Shown here: in pieces, positions 33,797-42,939 of the stretch
Layout of the letters: every line of letters starts with the position of its first letter
How positions within the stretch are numbered: the first letter of the stretch is position 1
Assembly (NCBI RefSeq): GCF_042675965.1
Contig: NZ_JBHTKJ010000013.1
Coordinates: forward strand, 43,192-107,191
Reading direction: 5' to 3'
DNA from: Virgibacillus_R byunsanensis
Lineage (GTDB): Bacteria; Bacillota; Bacilli; Bacillales; Amphibacillaceae
Length of the DNA: 64,000 nucleotides
Notes under the pieces: model-generated
Seen by the model: the letters and a program-made list of their open reading frames with translations, nothing else
What the model was told of the DNA's origin: nothing
The model's database searches: none
Position numbers and translations under genes: made by a program

Positions 33797-34947
33797 CATG
33801 TAAAGCAGGATTTGTATTCTCTGACACATTATTAAACTATCATTTTCACTCGGATCATCCTTTTAATCAAAAACGGGTTCTACTAGCAAAAGAATTATTA
33901 GAAGATACTGAAATGCTAAATAAACATGATATTATAGAGCCACGACGGGCAACAGACGATGAATTAGCTTTATTCCATGATTGGAGTTATATTAACGCAG
34001 TTAAAAAAGCAAGCAATGGAAAACTCTCAAACGAAGAGGCTTTAGAATTCGGTATAGGAACTGAAGATACCCCGATATTTGAAGATATGCATGAAGCATC
34101 TAGCTATTTAGTTGGGGCCACACTTACTGCCGTTGATGCTGTTTTAGATGGAAAAGTAGAACACGCATTAAATTTAGGTGGTGGTCTCCACCATGGATTT
34201 AAGCGAAAAGCGTCTGGTTTTTGTATCTACAATGATGGAGCAGTTGCCATTAAATACATACGCCAAAAATATGATTTAAAAGTTTTGTACGTTGATACCG
34301 ATGCACATCATGGTGATGGTGTACAATGGGCATTTTATGAGGATCCGAATGTTTGTACATTCTCTATTCATGAAACAGGAAGATACCTTTTTCCTGGTAC
34401 AGGGAACGTAAATGAAAGAGGTATTAAAGAAGGACATGGTTACTCTTTTAATATCCCTATTGACGCCTTTACAGAAGATGAATCATTTCTAGAAGTTTAT
34501 GAAAATGCTTTTAAAGGAATAGTTGATTTCTTTAAACCAGATATAATTGTTACACAAAATGGTGCTGATGCTCATACATATGATCCTTTAACCCACCTTT
34601 GTGGAACGATGGAGATTTTTGAACGAATTCCATTATTAGCACATGAATTAGCCCATCAATATTGTGAAGGCAAATGGATTGCTATAGGTGGTGGTGGCTA
34701 CGATATATGGCGTGTCGTTCCGCGTGCGTGGGCTCAAATTTGGAATGTTATGAAGATGGGACAACCACAAAGCGGCCCAATACCTGATTCGTGGCTTACA
34801 AAGTGGCAAGATCAGGCACCTATTACTCTCCCACCATATTGGCACGATGACAAAGGCATCGTTCCTACCATACCAAGAAAACAAGAGATAAGTGAAAAAA
34901 ACAACAAGTTATTACTTAATGCTCTAAAATATACACAAAAAAAGTAA
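33793..34947 (+). CDS. acuC: AcuC, histone-deacetylase-family protein deacetylase
   Basis: A 384-residue zinc deacetylase of the HDAC family. The Zn ligands and catalytic residues occur in LGGGLHHGFK, DTDAHHGDGVQWAFY and NGADAHTYDPLTHLC, ending in GGGGYDIWRVVPRAW. In B. subtilis it removes acetyl groups from AcsA (NAD-independent). Its ATG overlaps the acuB end by 4 bp. A terminator stem begins inside its final codons. Confidence 0.95.
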   Translation: MTCKAGFVFSDTLLNYHFHSDHPFNQKRVLLAKELLEDTEMLNKHDIIEPRRATDDELALFHDWSYINAVKKASNGKLSNEEALEFGIGTEDTPIFEDMHEASSYLVGATLTAVDAVLDGKVEHALNLGGGLHHGFKRKASGFCIYNDGAVAIKYIRQKYDLKVLYVDTDAHHGDGVQWAFYEDPNVCTFSIHETGRYLFPGTGNVNERGIKEGHGYSFNIPIDAFTEDESFLEVYENAFKGIVDFFKPDIIVTQNGADAHTYDPLTHLCGTMEIFERIPLLAHELAHQYCEGKWIAIGGGGYDIWRVVPRAWAQIWNVMKMGQPQSGPIPDSWLTKWQDQAPITLPPYWHDDKGIVPTIPRKQEISEKNNKLLLNALKYTQKK

Positions 34948-34977
34948 GGAGATGAACGTATCACTCCTTACTTTTTT
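34937..34977. terminator. Bidirectional terminator between acuC and motS
   Basis: aaaaaagtaaggag / ctccttactttttt with a 10-nt loop. The 5' arm contains the acuC stop codon and the 3' arm the motS stop. Confidence 0.88.
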
Positions 34978-35755
34978 ATTCGATGTTATCCATTTCCAGG
35001 ATTACTATTTCGACACGTCTGTTTTTACTCCAATTTTCCTCTGAATCATTTGGAACTACAGGTCTTGTATCCCCATAACCAACAGAAGAAAACCGGTTTT
35101 CATTAAAATCATTTTGATCGATTAAGTGCCGTATAACACTACTTGAACGTGCTCCAGATAGTTCCCAATTCGATGGATACCGGTAATTAGAAATGGGCCT
35201 ACTATCTGTATGTCCTTCTACCTTTACATTGTTTGGTATTCGCGACAGGAGTGTACCTATCTTATTTAGAAAGGGTTTTCCAGAGTCAATTATATTTGCT
35301 TCACCTGATTCAAAAAGAACCCTTTCTTGCAACACCAAGACTACCCCGCGTTCTGTCCTGCTTGCTGAAATCACATTATTTAATTCATTTTCGTCTAGAT
35401 AACTTTCAACATCTTCCATTAAGTCATTTAATCTATCTTCTTTATGAACCGTTTCCTCGTTACGCTTTGTTTCTTCTGTAAATGTTGGTTTTTCAAATTC
35501 ATTGGAGTTTTTACCACTTTCCATATGACTTGTATTCTCGGTCGGATTCTCCATCGGAATAGGAGATGGATAAAAATCAAATATTTGTTGATTCCGGAAA
35601 GATTCTGAGACAGCCTCAAATTTTACTAGATCGATTTGTGACATAGAGAATAATAGAATAAAAAAGACAAGTATAAGTGTTACCATATCTGAATAAGTAA
35701 CCATCCATTTTGGAGCACCAGTCTTCTTGGTTCTTTTTACATTGTTACGCTTCAT
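34976..35755 (-). CDS. motS: Na+-type flagellar stator MotS (MotB homologue)
   Basis: A 259-residue stator: one membrane helix with the ion-binding Asp in WMVTYSDMVTLILVFFILLF, a variable periplasmic linker and an OmpA-like peptidoglycan-binding domain (VKVEGHTDSRPI, about 177). MotS forms the Na+-driven stator with MotP. Its start overlaps the motP end. In halo/alkaliphilic bacilli this pair is common; it drives flagellar rotation with Na+. Confidence 0.93.
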   Translation of the reverse strand: MKRNNVKRTKKTGAPKWMVTYSDMVTLILVFFILLFSMSQIDLVKFEAVSESFRNQQIFDFYPSPIPMENPTENTSHMESGKNSNEFEKPTFTEETKRNEETVHKEDRLNDLMEDVESYLDENELNNVISASRTERGVVLVLQERVLFESGEANIIDSGKPFLNKIGTLLSRIPNNVKVEGHTDSRPISNYRYPSNWELSGARSSSVIRHLIDQNDFNENRFSSVGYGDTRPVVPNDSEENWSKNRRVEIVILEMDNIE

Positions 35756-36566
35756 TTACGCTCTCCTCCACGAAAGCGTTATCCTCTTCTTGCTCTTCCT
35801 TTTTCGTTTCATTCGAAAGAAAAGCACTCAATTTCTCTTCTAATATCCTTGGGTTTTGTCCCGATTGCACCCCAATTACACCTTCAACAATGATTTGTTT
35901 AATAAATACTTCCTCTTCTGTTTTACTTTCCAATTTATTAGTCATGGGAATAAAAACTAAATTAGCTAATACCGTTCCATACAACGTAGTTAATAATGCT
36001 ACAGCCATATTAGGCCCTAATGTTGCAGGGTCTGTTAAACTATTTAACATAAGAACAAGACCTACTAATGTACCAATCATTCCCCAAGCTGGTGCATATT
36101 CTCCTGCTTTTTCAATAATTGCTCGACCTCTATAATGCCGATCTTCCATCGCTGTAATTTCAGCATTCATAATATCATTTATTACCTCAGGTTCAATACC
36201 ATCAACAGCAAGCAAAACACCTTTTTTAACAAACTCATCATCCACTTCATCTAGTTCGTTTTCCAAAGCTAGAAGCCCTTCTCTTCTTGCACGTTCAGAC
36301 AAGCGAATGAATAACTGTATTAAGCCAGGAAGTTGATGGTCTCTTTTATGAAAAACTTCTTTTAGAACTTTTGAAGTAAGTTTTATTTGTTCCATCTTAA
36401 AGTTGATTAATAATGAAGCAACTAATCCCCCAATTACGACAAATATCGAAGCTATATCGAGAAAAGAAGCCATACCGTCACTGCCACCCTTTGATAGAAT
36501 GGCCAACATAATCATAATAAACCCTAATGTAATGCCGATTGGTGTTAATATATCTCTTGTTCTCAT
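35745..36566 (-). CDS. motP: Na+-type flagellar stator MotP (MotA homologue)
   Basis: A 273-residue, four-helix stator. RDILTPIGITLGFIMIMLAI is at the N-terminus, and helices around residues 155-200 contain GMIGTLVGLVLMLNSL typical of MotA/MotP. It lies about 50 bp after ccpA and overlaps motS by 11 bp, so ccpA-motP-motS form one operon as in B. subtilis. Confidence 0.94.
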   Translation of the reverse strand: MRTRDILTPIGITLGFIMIMLAILSKGGSDGMASFLDIASIFVVIGGLVASLLINFKMEQIKLTSKVLKEVFHKRDHQLPGLIQLFIRLSERARREGLLALENELDEVDDEFVKKGVLLAVDGIEPEVINDIMNAEITAMEDRHYRGRAIIEKAGEYAPAWGMIGTLVGLVLMLNSLTDPATLGPNMAVALLTTLYGTVLANLVFIPMTNKLESKTEEEVFIKQIIVEGVIGVQSGQNPRILEEKLSAFLSNETKKEEQEEDNAFVEESVNEA

Positions 36567-36615
36567 AATCTCGCTCCCTAAACCCTTTTACTTATTGTTT
36601 ATATCGGCAATATTC

Positions 36616-37611
36616 TTATTTTGTTGAGTTTCTCTCAACAATTCGATGTGGTAGTACAACTTTTTTTTCAGTAACTTCCTCTTTATTCATATACTTTGTT
36701 AATAGCCTCATTGCTACTGCACCAATATCATACATAGGTTGTACAATTGTTGATAATGTAGGCCGAACCATTGTTGCTAACCTTGTATTGTCGAAGCCAA
36801 ACACCTCAAGATCGTCCGGAACCTTATAACCATTATCCTGTGCACCATGGATAACACCAAGTGCCATCTCGTCCGAAGCTACAAATACAGCAGTTGGTTT
36901 TTCATCCATTGAAAGTAACTGAGAAACTGCATTCATCCCGGAATCATATGTGTAATCACCTTTTATTATATAGTTCTCATTGATTATAGTAGGAGTTTCA
37001 TCCAGTGCCCGTTTATAGCCCTTAAATTTAAGTTCGTTAATTACAGTATCGTCCTGACCGGAAATAAATGCTGGATTGTGATTACCCTGATCGAGTAAAA
37101 ACTTGGTTGCTTCATAAGCTGCTTCCTCATAGTCAATATTTACTGATGAAATTGTTTCCGATCCATCATAAGTTGCTGCCAAAACCACTGGCACAGATGC
37201 GCTAGAAAACTGTTCTATGTGTTCATTTGTAATATTACCACCCATAAATAATATTCCATCTACTTGTTTTTCTAACATTGTATTGATTAGTTGTAATTCC
37301 TTATCTTTATTTTGATCTGAGTTTGTTAAAATAATATTATACTTGTACATGGTTGCTATATCTTCAATACCCCTTGCTAACTCTGCAAAAAAGATACTTG
37401 ATATATCAGGAATAATTGCTCCGACTGTAGTAGTTTTTTTACTTGCTAAACCACGCGCAACAGCATTTGGACGGTAACCTAATTGTTCAATTGTTGCCAA
37501 AACTTTTTTGCGTGTTACAGGTTTTACGTTCGGATTCCCATTTACAACACGGGAAACGGTTGCCATGGATACATTTGCTTCTCTTGCTACATCGTATATT
37601 GTTACATTCAT
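36616..37611 (-). CDS. ccpA: Catabolite control protein A
   Basis: A 331-residue LacI/GalR regulator. The HTH (TIYDVAREANVSMATVSRVV) and hinge (NGNPNVKP..ARGLASKKT) are followed by a periplasmic-binding-type effector domain. It mediates carbon catabolite control with HPr(Ser-P). Start: ATG 37611, eight bases after gggaggt; the longer frame to 37656 has no RBS. Confidence 0.96.
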   Translation of the reverse strand: MNVTIYDVAREANVSMATVSRVVNGNPNVKPVTRKKVLATIEQLGYRPNAVARGLASKKTTTVGAIIPDISSIFFAELARGIEDIATMYKYNIILTNSDQNKDKELQLINTMLEKQVDGILFMGGNITNEHIEQFSSASVPVVLAATYDGSETISSVNIDYEEAAYEATKFLLDQGNHNPAFISGQDDTVINELKFKGYKRALDETPTIINENYIIKGDYTYDSGMNAVSQLLSMDEKPTAVFVASDEMALGVIHGAQDNGYKVPDDLEVFGFDNTRLATMVRPTLSTIVQPMYDIGAVAMRLLTKYMNKEEVTEKKVVLPHRIVERNSTK

Positions 37612-37658
37612 CCTTCTTACCTCCCAATATATTAACCAAATCGTCCTCTTTTTCATTT

Positions 37659-37687
37659 ATCATACTCTACCAAGGAAAAAATTACAA
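37659..37687 (-). promoter_or_regulatory. SigA promoter of ccpA
   Basis: On the minus strand TTGTAA (37687-37682), 17 bases, TATGAT (37664-37659). It lies between ccpA and repeat copy 4, whose edge is 54 bp away. Confidence 0.65.
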
Positions 37688-37740
37688 AAAAAACGCAAGA
37701 ACACAAGCCTCCCTTATAGATTAGTCGTAACTTCATAATA

Positions 37741-38042
37741 AGAACAAAAGCTAGAAGCGCCAGTTTAGCGACGTATGTGCTGCGCCCGCGCATCGCGGGT
37801 GGGGCGACGTTGCCGCCGAAAGCGGCGAAGTTAGTCGATCTTCCTTAAAGGAAACATGCCCCTTCATAGGGGTATGCTGATGTTGGGCGCAATGTCCGTT
37901 TTTAGTCGGCCTTCCTTCGTTAAGCGAATCGATGTTGACTTATCGCAAGGAGGATCAGAAAGCCCAATATTCGCTGGGCACTGGAGCTGGACGTGGCTTA
38001 AATAGTTACTATTTATCCACAGGCTTATAATTTCCTAAGCAA
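37741..38042 (+). repeat. Mosaic structured intergenic repeat, copy 4
   Basis: Agaacaaaagctag start and tataatttcctaagcaa tail, with gcccgcgcatcgcgggtggg, gccgccgaaagcggcg, atgccccttcataggggtat and cgatgttgacttatcg modules. It lacks the insertion seen in copy 3. The flanking sequence aataag occurs on both sides (37736 and 38041), a possible target duplication. It occupies the ccpA-aroA gap; apart from promoter and terminator nothing else is seen. Confidence 0.88.
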
Positions 38043-38048
38043 TAAGAA

Positions 38049-38081
38049 AAGGCTGGAACAACCCAAGGGATGTACAGCCTT
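38049..38081 (-). terminator. Intrinsic terminator of aroA
   Basis: aaggctg / cagcctt stem followed on the minus strand by ttttcttatt, seven bases from repeat copy 4's tail. Confidence 0.75.
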
Positions 38082-38090
38082 ATCAATTAC

Positions 38091-39161
38091 TTAATAACGA
38101 TTTACTTTAGCTAGTTCGTTCATAAAATTATCGAACATTGGAATATCCATTTGTTGAGCTGAATCTGATAGTGCAACTGCTGGGTCAGGATGTACTTCAG
38201 CCATAATACCATCAGCCCCAATTGCAAGTGCCGCCTTAGCTGTTGGGAGTAATAAATCCCTTCTCCCAGTGGAGTGTGTTACATCAACCATTACCGGTAA
38301 ATGTGTTTCCTGCTTTAAAATAGGTACTGCCGAAATATCTAATGTATTTCTTGTTGCTTTTTCATACGTTCTTATGCCACGTTCACATAAAATAATATTA
38401 CCGTTTCCTCTAGATATAATATATTCAGCAGCATTAATGAATTCATCAATAGTCGCTGATAAACCACGCTTAAGTAATACAGGTTTATTTATATCTCCAG
38501 CTGCTTTTAGTAATTCAAAATTTTGCATATTCCGAGCGCCAATTTGTATCACATCGATGTAATCTATTGCTTCCTCTATATGTGCTGGATTTACAATTTC
38601 ACTAACTACTGCTAAATCATACTCATCAGCAACTCGCTTTAATATCTTTAAACCTTCCAACCCTAATCCTTGAAAATCATATGGTGAAGTTCTTGGTTTA
38701 AATGCTCCTCCACGTAAAAGTTTTAGACCTTTATGTTTAATAGCTTCAGCAACTTGTGCTACCTGTTCATAACTTTCAACTGCACATGGACCAATCACAT
38801 AATTCAGTTTTCCATTACCTATTTGTTCACCTTTTATGTTTATAATCGTATCATTAGGTTTTTTCTTTCTTGATACGAGTAATGCTTTGCGATGGTCATC
38901 CTCTTGTAGTTCTAAGCTTGCTTTAAAAATTTCTTTAAATATATGTTCAATGGTAGATTTTTCAAACGGCCCATCATTTTTTTCGGTAATTTTATTTAGC
39001 ATATCCCGTTCGCGTACAGGATCAAAACGCTTCATACTTTGCTTATGCTTAATCTTACCTATTTCCTGAACAAGCATTGCACGACGGTTTACTAATTCTA
39101 GTAAATCCATGTTTACCTCGTCAAGTTGTTGTCTGAGATTATCCATTTCGTTATGACTCAT
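38091..39161 (-). CDS. aroA: Bifunctional chorismate mutase / DAHP synthase
   Basis: A 356-residue fusion: an AroQ-type chorismate mutase domain (1-88, LRQQLDEVNMDLLELVNRRA) and a KDO/DAHP-synthase barrel (about 110-350, VIGPCAVESYEQVAQVA, LRGGAFKPRTSPY, DVTHSTGRRDLLLP). It catalyses the entry step of aromatic amino acid synthesis and is feedback-sensitive through the mutase domain in B. subtilis (AroA/AroG). Good RBS. Its terminator abuts repeat copy 4. Confidence 0.96.
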   Translation of the reverse strand: MSHNEMDNLRQQLDEVNMDLLELVNRRAMLVQEIGKIKHKQSMKRFDPVRERDMLNKITEKNDGPFEKSTIEHIFKEIFKASLELQEDDHRKALLVSRKKKPNDTIINIKGEQIGNGKLNYVIGPCAVESYEQVAQVAEAIKHKGLKLLRGGAFKPRTSPYDFQGLGLEGLKILKRVADEYDLAVVSEIVNPAHIEEAIDYIDVIQIGARNMQNFELLKAAGDINKPVLLKRGLSATIDEFINAAEYIISRGNGNIILCERGIRTYEKATRNTLDISAVPILKQETHLPVMVDVTHSTGRRDLLLPTAKAALAIGADGIMAEVHPDPAVALSDSAQQMDIPMFDNFMNELAKVNRY

Positions 39162-39348
39162 AATAAAAGCCCCCTGAACTCTATTGATTTACATCATACT
39201 CCCTGTAAAGCATATACTTTCACATTAAAGTATGATACATTTTTTAATAATTGGAAACAATTATAGCGAAAATTGTATTCTCTGTCACTATTTAGTTTAC
39301 TGCTTGAGGATATTCTTTCTTAACTTTTCATGAAAGGAATAATTTGTT

Positions 39349-41481
39349 ATGGATGAACGCATTTTTGCACTTGATATTGGTACAAGATCTGTTACCGGCA
39401 TTTTATTAGAAAAACAGAATAATACATTTTCAGTTATTGATTATTTTACGAAAGAACATAAAGAACGATCCATGCGTGATGGTCAAATACATAATGTAAT
39501 TGAAGTTGCGAATGTAATTAAAGAAGTAAAAGATACATTAGAGCAATCAAACGGCATTTTAACTAACGTATGTGTAGCTGCTGCAGGTAGATCACTGAAA
39601 ACAGTTCAATCCAGGGCAACTATTAGTCTGAACCAGCAACCAATCACAGAAAATGAAACCATTAAACATTTAGAATTAAGTGCTGTTCAAGCTGCTCAAA
39701 TAAACTTAGCAACTCAAGAAAAAGAAAATGACTATACAAATTATTATTGTGTAGGATATTCCGTTCTGCATTATACCCTTGACGGTGAACAAATTGGTTC
39801 ACTTATTGATCAAAGTGGTGATCAAGCAGCTGTAGAAATTATAGCAACTTTTTTACCTAAAATAGTAGTCGAATCCTTATTAGCTGCACTAAATCGTGCT
39901 GGTCTTGAAATGGATGCTTTAACGTTAGAGCCCATTGCGGCAATTGATGTACTTATTCCTGAATCCATGCGAAGGCTGAATGTCGCATTAGTAGATATTG
40001 GAGCGGGAACAAGTGATATTGCCATCACCGATAAAGGAACAGTAGTTGCCTACGGAATGGTGCCAATTGCTGGTGATGAGATAACTGAAGCTATCAGTGA
40101 TCAATACTTACTAGATTTCCCTACGGCAGAGAATACCAAACGAAATATCGTCAATGAAGGTAATTCTACTGTGAAAGACATTTTAGGATTTAAAACAACT
40201 ATTTCTTACGAGATGTTAGTATCTGATATTACGGAAAATGTGGAAAGACTAGCAGACGCAATAACAGAAGAGATTTTACAACTTAATTCAAAACCCCCAA
40301 AGGCGATTATGCTTGTTGGTGGTGGAAGCCTTACACCTGAAATAACTACCGTTCTAGCAAAGAAATTGCAACTACCAGCAAACAGAGTTGCAGTAAGAGA
40401 TATTAGCGCAATACAAAACCTTTCAAAAACAGAACAGCTCCAACCAGGTCCAGAATCCGTAACACCTATAGGAATTGCAATTGCTGCAAAAGAAAACCCT
40501 GTTCATTATGTAAGTGTGTCAGTCAACAACAAAGCGATTCGCATGTTCGAGATGAAGCAGCTTACGATAGGTGATTGTCTCGTCCAAGCTGGTATTGATG
40601 TCAAAAAGCTTTATGGTAAGCCTGGGATTGCATCTATCGTCTTGGTAAATGGAAAAGAAATTACGCTTCCTGGAGAACTTGGTGGCGCTCCAGCTATTCT
40701 TCTGAATGATAAAACAGCATCTGTAGAAGATGTAATAGAAAATAGTGACAAACTACTAATTAATAAAGGAAATGATGGTAGCTCACCGAAAGTTACACTT
40801 GAACAACTAATGGGAGAAGTACCTTCATATAGCTTATATTTTAATAAAAAGACATATGAAATAAAAACGTCCTTTTACGTTAACGGCAAATTACAACCAA
40901 GCGATTATATAGTTCAGGATAAGGACGAGATAGTTTTAAAGCAACACAAAACAGTCAGCGATTTTTTGGAATATGCTAGTACAGATACATTACTACGGAC
41001 AAATCCATTCCTCGTTTATGTTGATAACAAAGAAGTTACATTGGAAAATGGTGAGTCACATATATACGTAAATAATAAAAAATCAGATATCAATAAGGTC
41101 TTAAAAGAAAACGATCATATTACAATAACAACTGCAGTAGATCCAGTTGTACAAGATCTATTGGTACAATTAGATAAAGAATATTACTACAAGGTCCAGA
41201 TTTCTTTTAATGGAGAGCCTATTACCATGTATAAGCAGCAATTAACTATTACTAAAAACCAACTTGAGTTAAAAATAAATACCCCGTTAGAAGCAAACGA
41301 TCATTTGAAAATAGCCAAACGTACACACGAACCGTTTATTTTTCAAGATGTTTTTCGTTATGTGGATATCGATTTATCAAATGTGAAAGGAAACTTTGAA
41401 CTTTATAAAAATAAACAACCTACAACTTTTTTTGAAGAAGTACAACATGGTGATGAATTGGAAATTAAATGGAACGGCTAA
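39349..41481 (+). CDS. Large FtsA-like actin-fold protein with repetitive C-terminal extension
   Basis: A 710-residue protein. Residues 1-380 match FtsA/PilM-type actin ATPases (IFALDIGTRSVTGILL, phosphate-2-like VALVDIGAGTSDIA, adenosine-type MLVGGGSLTPEI). Residues 385-710 have no membrane anchor but read as consecutive beta-grasp-like units, most closing with (E/G)-N/G-D-x-(I/L) strands, e.g. KENDHITI, LEANDHLKI, VQHGDELEI. It is not the canonical FtsA (about 430 residues with an amphipathic C-terminal helix). Related 700-residue proteins occur in bacilli and are called FtsA-like. Function not established. Confidence 0.85.
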   Translation: MDERIFALDIGTRSVTGILLEKQNNTFSVIDYFTKEHKERSMRDGQIHNVIEVANVIKEVKDTLEQSNGILTNVCVAAAGRSLKTVQSRATISLNQQPITENETIKHLELSAVQAAQINLATQEKENDYTNYYCVGYSVLHYTLDGEQIGSLIDQSGDQAAVEIIATFLPKIVVESLLAALNRAGLEMDALTLEPIAAIDVLIPESMRRLNVALVDIGAGTSDIAITDKGTVVAYGMVPIAGDEITEAISDQYLLDFPTAENTKRNIVNEGNSTVKDILGFKTTISYEMLVSDITENVERLADAITEEILQLNSKPPKAIMLVGGGSLTPEITTVLAKKLQLPANRVAVRDISAIQNLSKTEQLQPGPESVTPIGIAIAAKENPVHYVSVSVNNKAIRMFEMKQLTIGDCLVQAGIDVKKLYGKPGIASIVLVNGKEITLPGELGGAPAILLNDKTASVEDVIENSDKLLINKGNDGSSPKVTLEQLMGEVPSYSLYFNKKTYEIKTSFYVNGKLQPSDYIVQDKDEIVLKQHKTVSDFLEYASTDTLLRTNPFLVYVDNKEVTLENGESHIYVNNKKSDINKVLKENDHITITTAVDPVVQDLLVQLDKEYYYKVQISFNGEPITMYKQQLTITKNQLELKINTPLEANDHLKIAKRTHEPFIFQDVFRYVDIDLSNVKGNFELYKNKQPTTFFEEVQHGDELEIKWNG

Positions 41482-41557
41482 ATTAATGTTCGGAGTGGTC
41501 TTGGCTTAAGACTATAACCAAACATACTCGGTTTTACAATAATATTTGTATACAAAT

Positions 41558-41606
41558 AAAAACAATAGGCTATTGGCTTTTGAGTTCAATACCTATTGTT
41601 TTTATT
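41558..41606. terminator. Bidirectional terminator between the FtsA-like gene and ytxH
   Basis: Stem aaaaacaatagg / cctattgttttt with T-run. Confidence 0.85.
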
Positions 41607-41624
41607 TTTTTATTATATAACTAA

Positions 41625-42071
41625 CTAATTCTGCTTTACTTCTTCTGCTGCTTCTTCGATAGCATCAGCAACATCTTCCGCAGCTTCTAACGCTTCATCT
41701 TCTTTTGTCCGTTTTTCATTTAGCTTATTTTGTACAGTTTTTGTTAGGTCTTGTGTTTTTTGAGATACGTTTTTTGACAGTTCAGATGTTGTATCAACAG
41801 CTCTTTCCTTAAACTCTGACCCTTTTTCATATGCTCTGTCTCTAAATTCCGATCCTTTTTCATATGCCTTACCCTTAAGTTCAGTGCCTTTTTCATATGC
41901 AATATCTTTCCAGTCAGTTGCACGATCTCTGGCTTCAGTAGCACCTTGATTAATATCTCCTCTTAATTCTTTACCTGACTTAGGTGCGAATAACAACGCT
42001 ACTGATGCACCAACGAATCCACCAATTAATGTTCCTATCATAAAGTCTTTACTATTAATATTGTCTCCCAT
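41625..42071 (-). CDS. ytxH: YtxH domain general-stress protein with 11-12 residue repeats
   Basis: A 148-residue protein: a glycine-zipper membrane segment (GTLIGGFVGASVALLFAP) followed by the repeat YEKG(S/T)E(F/L)(K/R)(E/D/G)(R/K)A three times (about 55-90), forming an amphipathic LEA/apolipoprotein-like helix, then a Glu-rich end. YtxH belongs to the sigma-B regulon in B. subtilis. It lies 20 bp behind ytxG, so both share a promoter. Confidence 0.88.
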   Translation of the reverse strand: MGDNINSKDFMIGTLIGGFVGASVALLFAPKSGKELRGDINQGATEARDRATDWKDIAYEKGTELKGKAYEKGSEFRDRAYEKGSEFKERAVDTTSELSKNVSQKTQDLTKTVQNKLNEKRTKEDEALEAAEDVADAIEEAAEEVKQN

Positions 42072-42090
42072 TCGAATTCCTCCTCAAAGT

Positions 42091-42501
42091 TTACTTATTA
42101 TATTTTTTCTTTTTCCACAGATCCATCATTGCAGCTCCCCACTTAACTGCTTGTGAAGCCTTGTCTTGATTTTGAGATGCTGATTGGGTAATTGAAGTTG
42201 AAATACGATTCAATGATTGATTAAATTCTTTAACCGTTTCACCTATACCCTTTGCACCATCAAAAACTCCATTTAATTTAGATGACTTTTCGTTAATGTC
42301 ATCAGCTAACTGATTTGTTTTGTTTAATAACTCAGTTGTCTCAGTTGTAATCCCCTGCATTTGTTTTTCCAATCCTTCTAGCGTGTCTGCTACATTATTC
42401 AAAGTTCGCTGTGATGCCTTGAGTGTCCTTGCTAAGTAGATAACTAATACTGCAAAAGCCACTGCAACAATGATTGCAGCAATGTATAATAAGTTCACCA
42501 T
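42091..42501 (-). CDS. ytxG: DUF948 protein YtxG
   Basis: A 136-residue protein with one N-terminal membrane helix (LYIAAIIVAVAFAVLVIYLA) and a helical methyl-accepting-like tail, the DUF948 pattern. YtxG and YtxH are general-stress proteins under SigB in B. subtilis. A SigB-like promoter is 95 bp upstream. The third member, ytxJ, is not found here. Confidence 0.88.
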   Translation of the reverse strand: MVNLLYIAAIIVAVAFAVLVIYLARTLKASQRTLNNVADTLEGLEKQMQGITTETTELLNKTNQLADDINEKSSKLNGVFDGAKGIGETVKEFNQSLNRISTSITQSASQNQDKASQAVKWGAAMMDLWKKKKYNK

Positions 42502-42595
42502 TCGTTTGATTCAGCTCCTTTTATGTTCACATTGTGTATGGTATAGACATCAGTAGTGTATAGGGGAAACGTGGTAACGATGTTTATTTATTACT

Positions 42596-42621
42596 TTACC
42601 CCAATAAGGTTTTCTTAAAAC
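42596..42621 (-). promoter_or_regulatory. Candidate SigB promoter of ytxGH
   Basis: On the minus strand GTTTTA (42621-42616), 14 bases, GGGTAA (42601-42596); consensus GTTTAA-N12-15-GGGTAT. The gene pair is a known SigB target. Confidence 0.65.
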
Positions 42622-42760
42622 ATTGAGCTATTTCTCAAACCAATGCTTAAGTTTATTCAACATTTACCATCTCCATTATTCATTCGACAAAAACATCTTA
42701 AATCCTTTTAATTATACAAATTTAGTTCTTCAAACCGTTTACTTTTATTGAAGAATTAAA

Positions 42761-42934
42761 GTGCAAGCGCCCTTACAGGCTAAGTTCGCCACGTCCTTGA
42801 AAAAGAAAAGCACTTTTCTGCGTGCGATGTTACGCTGTCGATCGATGCATTCCTTATCCTGTACGGCGGAACTGGACTTGGCTTACACAGTTAATAAATT
42901 ATCCACAGGCTTCTAATTTTCTAATTTCTTTCAG
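42761..42934 (+). repeat. Mosaic structured intergenic repeat, copy 5
   Basis: A short copy lacking the GC palindrome: gtgcaagcgcccttacagg, then the second module bounded by gccacgtcc (42788) and ggacttggc (42873), followed by ttaataaattatccacaggc and a tail (cttctaattttctaatttc). Placed in the ytxG-murC gap, with promoter and otherwise AT-rich sequence. Confidence 0.82.
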
Positions 42935-42939
42935 AATAA

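Noticed and set aside
39180..39240. Inverted repeat (atactttcacattaaagtat) between aroA and the FtsA-like gene
   Set aside because: Short 7-bp stem in an AT-rich promoter region; could occur by chance.
39349..41481. Calling the 710-residue protein the canonical FtsA
   Set aside because: Length, missing C-terminal amphipathic anchor, extra 325 residues, and location away from ftsZ argue against it.
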